7,735 bases of DNA from JBIOYL01 sp044870185. GTDB lineage: Bacteria; Actinomycetota; CALGFH01. A program made the position numbers and the translations under genes. The DNA is taken from NCBI GenBank assembly GCA_044870185.1, contig JBIOYL010000395.1:1-7735 (forward strand), written 5' to 3'. Shown in pieces: positions 1 through 5,666 of this stretch. Positions within the stretch are counted from its first letter, which is position 1. The number at the start of each line of letters is the position of its first letter. Below the pieces are notes generated by a model. The model did not search any database. It was given only the letters and a program-made list of their open reading frames with translations, and was not told where the DNA came from.

Positions 1-738
1 TCGTTTGAGTCAATAATAGTGGTCGACGTTGGCGGCGACCTTGTGGCAACCGGAAGCGAGGATGAGCTGAGGAGTCCACTCGCCGACGCACTGGCACTTG
101 CCTCCCTCGCAGACTTCCCTGCACCAGTACATGTCGCTGTCGCTGGCCCCGGACTGGATGGCGAACTGCCTCCCTCCTACGTACGCTCGCGCTGTATTAG
201 CCTTGGCGGCAATCTGTTAGCTCACCTTGATGGCTCTGACGTTGAGCCATACTTCTCCGCCCTGGCTGAGCATCCATCAGAAGCTACTACCCTGCTAGCG
301 GCTGCTGCCCTTGGCATTGCAGGCAAGGCAGAAATCCGCGACAACGCTGATACTGTGGCGGTTACTAACGCCAGTGCGGAAGTTTACGTCCTAAGCGGTT
401 CCGGGGCATTCGCAGGCAACAAACTTGCCCAAGAGCTTACTGCGACCCGCTCATTAGCTGAGGCCGAAGCCGCCACTCTTGCCGTGTGCGGTAGATGTGA
501 GCTGGACTACGAACGACAGAAAGCCGCAGTCCTACCGCAAGTGACGACTCCCGCAGCAGAAATGCAGCGCAGGCTACAAGAGTATTGGCTATCTGCGGCC
601 GCTCGTGGCGTCACCTTGGCAACCTTCCGACGGCTCACTGAAGTCATGAAGCTCCCCCACTACGATCCCGATCTGATTCGATCCATCGCAGGGTGGCGCG
701 CCGATAAGCACTTGGCGCTATGTCGGATAGATCGGTAG
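1..738 (+). CDS. DUF1152-like protein, 5' end cut by window edge
   Basis: The reading frame is open from the first base, so the gene starts outside the window; the GTG at 19 is internal to conserved sequence and is probably not the true start. The visible 245 residues include VVDVGGDLVATGSEDELRSP near the beginning, then AVAGPGLDGELP, HPSEATTLLAAAALG and NASAEVYVLS. From memory these match the DUF1152 family of uncharacterised proteins, whose full members are roughly 300 residues with a glycine-rich N-terminal motif that would lie upstream. No enzymatic activity is established for the family, and I assign none. No membrane segment or signal peptide is visible in this part. Codon use is mixed, with many A/T third positions (about 57% GC in a sampled row), unlike the very G/C-biased operon that follows. 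This suggests that it belongs to a different genomic background from the conjugation genes. Family assignment is by eye. Confidence 0.65.
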   Translation, partial: SFESIIVVDVGGDLVATGSEDELRSPLADALALASLADFPAPVHVAVAGPGLDGELPPSYVRSRCISLGGNLLAHLDGSDVEPYFSALAEHPSEATTLLAAAALGIAGKAEIRDNADTVAVTNASAEVYVLSGSGAFAGNKLAQELTATRSLAEAEAATLAVCGRCELDYERQKAAVLPQVTTPAAEMQRRLQEYWLSAAARGVTLATFRRLTEVMKLPHYDPDLIRSIAGWRADKHLALCRIDR

Positions 739-848
739 ATTCGGCAGGATCGTCCCTACTCGCCTAATCAGGCTAAATAGTCACAGTCCGGCTTCTCGTA
801 GCACGGGGTGATCTAGCGAGGCGGCCTCTACCTCACTGGCCACAGCAC

Positions 849-877
849 TTGACTGGGCCACTGGCTAAGTCCACTAT
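849..877 (+). promoter_or_regulatory. Candidate sigma70-type promoter for the HTH/coupling-protein operon
   Basis: TTGACT at 849-854 is a near-consensus -35 box. A 17-base spacer leads to CACTAT at 872-877, a weak -10 box that matches TATAAT at three of six positions, including the important A2 and T6. It is the best candidate in the gene-free stretch ahead of the operon and would give a leader of about 110 bases before the start at 995. The -10 overlaps the dyad at 871-887, which fits repression by a dimeric DNA-binding protein. The call is by eye only. Confidence 0.35.
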
Positions 878-887
878 CCAGTAGTGG
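871..887 (+). promoter_or_regulatory. Inverted repeat, possible operator
   Basis: CCACTA (871-876), five bases, then TAGTGG (882-887) form a perfect 6-bp dyad. Flanking sequence extends the symmetry imperfectly: GACTGG at 851-856 is matched by CCAGTC at 894-899. The dyad sits over the -10 of the candidate promoter. A plausible ligand is the small HTH protein encoded at 995-1258 or the WhiB-HTH protein encoded downstream. Function is inferred from position only. Confidence 0.4.
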
Positions 888-937
888 CATTGGCCAGTCG
901 GCGAAGGAGGAGAGAAGAGTCTCAGTTTTTTGGAGGT

Positions 938-969
938 GGCCTGGAGGACATAGCAGCGTCCTCCAGGCC
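938..969 (+). promoter_or_regulatory. Perfect 12-bp stem-loop in the operon leader
   Basis: GGCCTGGAGGAC (938-949) and GTCCTCCAGGCC (958-969) are exact reverse complements separated by the 8-base loop ATAGCAGC. The stem is GC-rich and would be very stable in RNA. It ends 14 bases before the GGAGG ribosome site of the HTH gene and itself contains a GGAGG in the left arm. No T-run follows on either strand (the T-run at 925-931 lies upstream on the plus strand), so an ordinary terminator is unlikely. It could be a leader-RNA regulatory element, or a DNA site for transfer or recombination proteins. Confidence 0.6.
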
Positions 970-983
970 GGTGCATCGAGATT

Positions 984-988
984 GGAGG
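984..988 (+). promoter_or_regulatory. Shine-Dalgarno GGAGG that sets the HTH gene start
   Basis: GGAGG lies six bases ahead of the ATG at 995. This favours that ATG over the upstream in-frame GTG at 884, whose added N-terminus (37 residues, arginine-rich, running through the stem-loop) does not look like conserved protein. Confidence 0.65.
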
Positions 989-994
989 CCTCGA

Positions 995-1258
995 ATGCAC
1001 GAAAAGCATAGCGCGTCGGCCGCGCTATCCAGTGATGGCCAGGACAGTGACCGCTTGGTCTACAGCGTCGCGGAGGCAGCACGTCGGCTCGACGTGAGCC
1101 CGATGACGCTCTACCGCGAGATCGCCGCAGGCAGGCTCGCGGCCATCCGCATCCGTGACCGGCTGCTCATCCCAAGGATCGTCCTCGAACGTCTCATTGA
1201 CGAGGCAATCGACGCGGCGACCAAGCCCATGGCGGGGGGTGGCTCGGATGTGGCATGA
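995..1258 (+). CDS. Excisionase-like helix-turn-helix DNA-binding protein
   Basis: An 87-residue protein with a single winged/MerR-like HTH at residues 22-68. The core VYSVAEAARRLDVSPMTLYR is followed by EIAAGRLAAIRIRDRLLIP and a final helix. This is the pattern of the excisionase/HTH_17 family: an AEAARRL first helix, a SPMTLYR recognition helix, and a beta-wing with an arginine and a hydrophobic strand. Such proteins bind short DNA sites and serve as recombination directionality factors or as repressors on mobile elements. The N-terminus (1-20) is polar and probably disordered, and the C-terminus is short and Gly/Ala-rich. The ATG at 995 is preferred because of the GGAGG at 984-988. The stop overlaps the start of the coupling-protein gene by 11 bases, so the two are co-transcribed and probably translationally coupled. 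No integrase is visible in the window, so a role as regulator of the transfer operon is at least as likely as excision. Confidence 0.8.
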   Translation: MHEKHSASAALSSDGQDSDRLVYSVAEAARRLDVSPMTLYREIAAGRLAAIRIRDRLLIPRIVLERLIDEAIDAATKPMAGGGSDVA

Positions 1259-3152
1259 CGCCTGGCCGCCGCTGCCGCCCGGCGGGCACCGACCACCGGA
1301 CGCCCCGCCGTTCACCAGCTCCAGCGACCAGCTCCTCGCGCTCGGCCTGGGCGCCAGCGCCGGCGCCGGCGCGCTGGTGTGGGCCAGCGGCCAGCTCGCC
1401 GGCCTCGCCTTCGGCCACACCTGGCTCGACGTCTCCCCCGCCGATGTGGCCCATATCCTCTGGCACCTGCCGCAGCACTGGAACGACCCCGCGCTGGCGT
1501 GGCCGTCTGAGGTGCGCGCCCCACTCCCCGGCCCGGTCGGCATGTACGCCACCTTCACCGGCCTGGTCGGCGGCCTGTCAGGTGGGATGGCCGGGGTGCT
1601 GCGGCACCTGCCGGGGCGAGCGGCCGGTCACCGGCCCGGCCACGCCAGGCCGGCCAAGCATGCCGGCGCCGTCTGGGCCAGCAACCGCGAGCTGCGGCTG
1701 TTGACCGTGCGGGAGCCGCGGCCGGGCCGGGTGATCCTGGGCCGCACCCCCGGCCTGCTGGGGCGGCTGCTGGCGGCCGAGGACTGCCACTCGGTGCTGG
1801 TGTTCGGGCCCACCGGCAGCTACAAGACCTCCGCCCTGGTCATCCCCGCCGTCCTCGAATGGACCGGCCCCCTGGTCGCCACCAGCGTCAAGCCCGACCT
1901 GCTCAGGGCGACCCTGGCCCACCGCGCCCGGCTCGGCCAGGTGCTGGTGATCGACCCGCTCGGCGCGTCGGGGGTCACGGCCGCCCGCTGGTCGCCGCTG
2001 GCGTCATGCGGGACCTGGGCGGGCGCGCAGCAGATGGCGGTGATGCTCGCCAACGCCATCGAGCAGACCCCCACCGAGGAGCAGCGCCCCGAGCACCGCT
2101 TCTGGAAGACCATGGGCACCAAGTTCCTCGCCCCCATGCTCCACGCCGCCGCCACCAAGGGCCTGTCGATGGCCGAGGTGCTGCACTGGCTGGACTCCAG
2201 AGAGGACCAGCAGATCAAAGACATCCTCGAGGCCGCCGGCGTGCCCGCCGCGGTGGACGCTTGGGAGTCCTCGCAGTACCGCACCGACCGGGCGGTGGAC
2301 TCGCTGTATGCCACCGCCGAGGAGGTCCTGCACGTCTACGGCAACGAGCGCGTCTCGGCGTCGACCGAGGGGCACGACCTGGACCTGGAGCACTTCCTGG
2401 CGGGGGATCACACCATCTACCTGTACGCCCCCGCCCACCAGCAGCGGCTGCTCAGGCCGTTGTTCGAGGCGATCACCCAGCAGGTGGTGGCCGCCGCCCA
2501 GGAGCAGGCCGCCCGCAGCCCCGACGGCATGCTGTCGCCGCGGCTGGGGCTGTTCCTGGACGAGGCCGGCAACTGCGCCGCCCTGAGTGACCTGGACGTG
2601 CTGGCCACCACCGCCCGGGGGCAGGGCATCCAGCTCGTCACGGTCTGGCACGACAAGAGCCAGTTGGAGGCCCGCTACGGCCCCAAGGCCTCCACCATCC
2701 TGAACAACCACCGCGCCAAGCTGTTCCTGTCGGGCTTGGCCGACCTGTCGGCGCTGGAACTCGGCGCCAAGCTGATCGGGGAGCAGGCCCTCACGGAGCG
2801 CAACCGGTCGATGGGCTCCGACGGCCGCCACTCGCTGAACGAGTCCACCTTGTATCGGCCGCTGCTGCCGGTGGAGGACCTGCGGCGGCTGCGGCCAGGC
2901 GAAGGCGTCCTCCTCTATGGGCATCTACGGCCGACCCCGATCCGCCTGCGGCCCTTCTACCAGCCGCGCGAGCAGGCCCGGCGGGAGCGCGCCGAGGAGC
3001 GGACGGCCAGGCGGCTAGCGCGGGCGCAGCGCCGGCTTGGCCGCAAGACCGAACGCGCCTTTGTCCGCATGCAGCGCCGCCGCGACCGCGAGCTGGCCCA
3101 GCGGGCGGCGGCCCGGGTGGTGTGGCCGGAGCGGGAAGGGGGCCGGCAATGA
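1248..3152 (+). CDS. VirD4/TraG-type conjugative coupling ATPase (T4CP)
   Basis: A 634-residue protein from the ATG at 1248 (preceded by GGGGGG at 1234-1239), overlapping the HTH gene by 11 bases. Two hydrophobic segments, at about residues 27-56 and 96-118, anchor it in the membrane. A cytoplasmic ATPase domain follows: P-loop VFGPTGSYKTSAL (GPTGSYKT at 187-194), ATSVKPDLLRATL shortly after, VLVIDPLG, Walker B LGLFLDEAGN at 433-442, and TTARGQGIQLVTVWHDKSQL at 454-473. The last segment is typical of the TraG/TraD region that recognises the relaxosome. Coupling proteins of this family are hexameric DNA pumps that deliver relaxase-bound DNA to a type IV secretion channel. The residue before the P-loop lysine is Tyr where Gly is usual. 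The last 65 residues are a strongly basic, arginine-rich helical tail that could bind DNA or partner proteins. An in-frame start at 1155 is rejected because it would lie deep inside the HTH gene. The stop overlaps the next start as ATGA. Confidence 0.88.
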   Translation: MWHDAWPPLPPGGHRPPDAPPFTSSSDQLLALGLGASAGAGALVWASGQLAGLAFGHTWLDVSPADVAHILWHLPQHWNDPALAWPSEVRAPLPGPVGMYATFTGLVGGLSGGMAGVLRHLPGRAAGHRPGHARPAKHAGAVWASNRELRLLTVREPRPGRVILGRTPGLLGRLLAAEDCHSVLVFGPTGSYKTSALVIPAVLEWTGPLVATSVKPDLLRATLAHRARLGQVLVIDPLGASGVTAARWSPLASCGTWAGAQQMAVMLANAIEQTPTEEQRPEHRFWKTMGTKFLAPMLHAAATKGLSMAEVLHWLDSREDQQIKDILEAAGVPAAVDAWESSQYRTDRAVDSLYATAEEVLHVYGNERVSASTEGHDLDLEHFLAGDHTIYLYAPAHQQRLLRPLFEAITQQVVAAAQEQAARSPDGMLSPRLGLFLDEAGNCAALSDLDVLATTARGQGIQLVTVWHDKSQLEARYGPKASTILNNHRAKLFLSGLADLSALELGAKLIGEQALTERNRSMGSDGRHSLNESTLYRPLLPVEDLRRLRPGEGVLLYGHLRPTPIRLRPFYQPREQARRERAEERTARRLARAQRRLGRKTERAFVRMQRRRDRELAQRAAARVVWPEREGGRQ

Positions 3153-4972
3153 CCTCCACGCCCGACCCCACCACCATCCCCATCCAGCACCACGAGGGGC
3201 CGGTTGACCCGCGGCCGGCGTGGGAGCGGGTGGCTTACACCTGGCTGGCACGCGAGGTCGACGCCGGCCAGCCGGTCGACCCCATGGAGCTGGCCGACGA
3301 GGTCAGCGTGGCGCCGAGGTTCGCCGGTGACCTGCTGCGGGTGCTGCGCACCCACCGCCAACGCGACCCCGAACTTGCGGAGCTGCGGGCGCGGCTGGTG
3401 CGCGACCGGATCACCGACGCCCACCTCGCCCGCGAACTCTCAGGCGATGAGCAGCTCGACCCGGCCGAGCTGGCGGCCGAGGTCGACACCACCACCACGG
3501 TCGCCCGCCAGTGGCTCCACGCCCTGCGCGCCGGCCACCAGGCCGACCGGCGCCTGGCCGATCTGCATGGTGAGCCGGTCAGCCACGGCCAGCCGACCCC
3601 CGAGCAGCTCCAGGCGTTGCAGGCCGCCTACGCCGGCGGCGGCCGCCCCCAGCCCGAGGACTCCAGGCCGGCGGGCTGGGCGCTGGAGCGCATCGAGCAG
3701 CTCTACCAGCACCGCGAAGTCACCCGCGGCCAGCAGCTCGACCCGGCCCAGGTCGCCCACCAGGTTGGCGTCAGCGAGCACTACGTGCGCGGCACCCTGC
3801 TGGCGCTGCGGGGCGGCACGCTCACCAGCGCCCAGCGGATCGAGCAGCTCTGGCGGCTGTGGGAGGTCCAGGGCGGCCAGCGGCTCGCGTTCGCCGACCT
3901 GGCCCGCATTGTCGGGGTCCGCGAGGGCCGCGTCCGGCAGGTCCTCGGCCCGCTGCGCACCGCCCACCGCAACACCGTCAACGGCCAGGCGGGGCGACCG
4001 GTGGTGGTCGAGGACGACGGCCGGCAAGCCTGGCTGGACCGGGCTGCCTGCCGCGATCTGGACCCCGAGCGGTTCTTCCCAGGGTCCGGCGAGCAGGTCA
4101 AGGCGGCCGAAGCCAAGGCCATCTGTGCAAGCTGCCAGGTCCGCGACCACTGCCTTGACCTCGCCGTCAAGGCCGCCGGCGGGATCGACGCCGACCACGG
4201 CATCTTCGGCGGCACCCTGCCGACCGAGCGCAGCCCGCTGCGGGGCAACACCTTCCCGGAGTCCAGCGCCTACCGGCAGCAGCGGGCGCTGGCCGAGCAG
4301 GCCCACGCCCTGGCTGGCGAGGTCGGGCTGCGGCAGGCCGCCCGCCAGCTCGGCATCCACCGCGACGCCCTCAGGGCCGCCTTCGCCCAGTGGGGGCTGC
4401 CGGCGCTGGAGCGGCGGGTGGGCTGGCAGCCCAGCCGCTTCCTGGCCGACCGGGCCGAGGCCGAGCGCGCCTTCGCCCTGGCCGAACGCCTCGGCTCGGT
4501 GAACGCGGCCGCGGCCGAGCTGGGCACCACCTGGCCGTCGCTGCGCAAAGCCTTCACCCGCCACGGGCTGGGCATGCCGGCCCGCAACCCCCAGGCCGCC
4601 CGGCAGCGGGCGATCGAGGCCGCCCGCCAGCGCAGCGGCCGGCCGGCTACCCCGAGCCTGGACCCGGTGTTTGTGGCCCTCAACCACGACGAGCTCCCCG
4701 TACGAGCGCGGTCGGGTGGGGAGCTGGCCGAGCGGGTGCGCCGCGCCGAGGACTACGCGGTGCTGGGTGCCCGGGTGGTGGTGGAGCTGCACACCGAAAG
4801 CCACGCCGCCAAGCCCAGCACCCGCGCCTGGGCGATCGCTCGCCGCGCCGACCGCGGCCACCGGCTGGCCGGGCAGCGCGCCAGCCGCGCCGAGCGCCGC
4901 CAGGCCGACCGCGCCAGCCGCACCGACCGACCCCATCAGCAGGAGAGGGGGATGGTTGCCGATGCCCGCTGA
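3149..4972 (+). CDS. Large multi-HTH protein with an embedded WhiB-type Fe-S domain
   Basis: A 607-residue protein starting at the ATG of an ATGA overlap with the coupling-protein gene, with a strong GGGAAGGGGG at 3133-3142. Four similar HTH-like modules lie at about residues 27-69, 88-130, 181-223 and 230-273. Each has a pattern like EV..GQ.LDP..LA..VGV....VR..L.ALR. A WhiB domain follows at about 294-361: Cys301, Cys326, Cys329 and Cys335 (C-x24-C-x2-C-x5-C), then GIFGGTLPTER, the counterpart of the G[VI]WGG turn. All four cluster-ligating cysteines are present. Two further HTH-like modules follow at about 384-421 (LRQAARQLGIHRDALRAAF) and 440-477 (VNAAAAELGTTWPSLRKAF). The C-terminus (about 560-607) is basic and low in complexity. 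WhiB proteins are normally about 80-140 residues, carry a [4Fe-4S] cluster that responds to O2 or NO, and regulate transcription. The natural inference is a redox-responsive DNA-binding regulator of the transfer operon. DNA binding by the repeats is inferred from pattern only. Confidence 0.8.
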   Translation: MTSTPDPTTIPIQHHEGPVDPRPAWERVAYTWLAREVDAGQPVDPMELADEVSVAPRFAGDLLRVLRTHRQRDPELAELRARLVRDRITDAHLARELSGDEQLDPAELAAEVDTTTTVARQWLHALRAGHQADRRLADLHGEPVSHGQPTPEQLQALQAAYAGGGRPQPEDSRPAGWALERIEQLYQHREVTRGQQLDPAQVAHQVGVSEHYVRGTLLALRGGTLTSAQRIEQLWRLWEVQGGQRLAFADLARIVGVREGRVRQVLGPLRTAHRNTVNGQAGRPVVVEDDGRQAWLDRAACRDLDPERFFPGSGEQVKAAEAKAICASCQVRDHCLDLAVKAAGGIDADHGIFGGTLPTERSPLRGNTFPESSAYRQQRALAEQAHALAGEVGLRQAARQLGIHRDALRAAFAQWGLPALERRVGWQPSRFLADRAEAERAFALAERLGSVNAAAAELGTTWPSLRKAFTRHGLGMPARNPQAARQRAIEAARQRSGRPATPSLDPVFVALNHDELPVRARSGGELAERVRRAEDYAVLGARVVVELHTESHAAKPSTRAWAIARRADRGHRLAGQRASRAERRQADRASRTDRPHQQERGMVADAR

Positions 4973-5469
4973 CCCCCTCCACCCGACCAGCTCGGCGGCG
5001 AGGCGCGGGTTCGTGCCGACCTGGTCGCCTGCCTGGACAGCCTGCCGGTCGGCGAGCTGGCCGAGCTGCTGGGGGAGCTGCCCAGCCGCCGCCAGGAGCC
5101 GCTCGGGCGGGCGCGGTGGCTGAGCGGCGGGTGGCGGAGGCGCTGCGCGCCCGGGCGACCGACCCCGACCCGGCCGTCGGCCGCCAGGAGCCTGGCGACC
5201 CGCCGGCCGCGCCGCCGGACCGTGAGCGCGATCGGCAGGAGCAGGAGCGCCAGCGCGAGCCCGAGGACGACTTCAGCGACAGTTGGCGCACCTACCAGCA
5301 GCGCGCCGAGCACATCCGCCAGACCTACGGCTGGAGGGTGCCGCAGCCGCCGCCGCGCGCGGAGAACTGGCTGCCGTTGGGCCACGACGACCAGGAGCGC
5401 GACCAGCCGCCCGACCGGTCACGCCGCTGGCGCCGTGAGGAGCGTGACAGCGATCGCGAGGATCGCTGA
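4962..5469 (+). pseudogene. Hydrophilic protein of unknown function, reading frame broken twice
   Basis: The ATG at 4962 overlaps the end of the WhiB-HTH gene by 11 bases and follows AGGAGAGGGGG at 4941-4951. Coding character then moves between frames. It starts MPADPLHP in frame 3, continues in frame 2 (about 4985-5110) as DQLGGEARVRADLVACLDSL and VGELAELLGELPSRRQEPLG, and ends in frame 1 (about 5115-5469) as AERRVAEALRARATDPDP, DDFSDSWRTYQQRAEHIRQ and ENWLPLGHDDQERDQ before the TGA at 5467-5469. Each shift is in the direction of one lost base: one near the CCC at 4981-4985, one near 5100-5125. Restoring one base at each gives about 169 residues in one frame. The middle segment looks like a leucine-rich helix; the C-terminal half is very charged (Arg, Glu, Asp, Gln) and Pro-rich. 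I do not recognise a family. Its place at the end of the transfer operon suggests an accessory role. The breaks may be real decay or sequencing error in GC-rich DNA. Confidence 0.6.
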
Positions 5470-5491
5470 CCCTGGCTGTCCGCACTCATAG

Positions 5492-5521
5492 GCAAGCCCC
5501 GGACCTGCCGTCGGGGCTTGC
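5492..5521 (+). terminator. Strong hairpin after the operon, probable terminator
   Basis: GCAAGCCCCG (5492-5501) and CGGGGCTTGC (5512-5521) form a perfect 10-bp GC-rich stem with a 10-base loop, starting 22 bases after the last stop codon of the plus-strand operon. Only a short, mixed tail (TGTTGCCCT) follows, so it lacks a classic U-run. GC-rich stems without U-runs are common at actinobacterial gene ends. It lies between convergent units and could act in both directions. Confidence 0.6.
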
Positions 5522-5546
5522 TGTTGCCCTGCCGGATGACGAGACT

Positions 5547-5580
5547 CCATCGCTCGCACCTCCGTTCGGGCGGGCGACGG
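5547..5580. repeat. Second imperfect hairpin in the convergent intergenic region
   Basis: CCATCGCTCGC (5547-5557) pairs with GCGGGCGACGG (5570-5580), with one A-C mismatch and one wobble pair across a 12-base loop. It follows the terminator-like stem and may reinforce termination, or may be a remnant of another element. Function cannot be told from sequence. Confidence 0.4.
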
Positions 5581-5629
5581 TGTAGCCCTAACGGTACCTT
5601 CCTGGCTGTCTCGAGTTGTGGGGAGAAGG

Positions 5630-5645
5630 CCCAGGTCAGCCTGGG
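5630..5645 (-). terminator. Small hairpin just past the transposase stop
   Basis: CCCAGG (5630-5635), loop TCAG, CCTGGG (5640-5645): a perfect 6-bp stem about 20 bases downstream of the transposase stop, read on the minus strand. It could terminate the transposase transcript or lie near the IS end. No T-run is seen. Confidence 0.3.
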
Positions 5646-5666
5646 TGCATGACGGGCCAGCGTGTA

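Noticed and set aside
884..994. An N-terminal extension of the HTH protein from the GTG at 884.
   Set aside because: It has no suitably placed ribosome site, runs through the 12-bp stem-loop and lies in the putative promoter/leader. The ATG at 995 has GGAGG at ideal spacing.
2004..2924. A 306-codon minus-strand frame opposite the coupling-protein gene.
   Set aside because: The sense strand has Walker A, Walker B and TraG motifs; the antisense translation has no recognisable features.
3440..4936. A 498-codon minus-strand frame opposite the WhiB-HTH gene.
   Set aside because: The plus strand carries the WhiB motif, good starts and operon overlaps. The minus frame is a compositional shadow.
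4390..4961. The long in-frame upstream extension of the last operon gene's C-terminal frame.
   Set aside because: It overlaps the well-supported WhiB-HTH gene in another frame and reads as Pro/Arg/Gly-rich shadow sequence; only the part after about 5115 looks like real protein.
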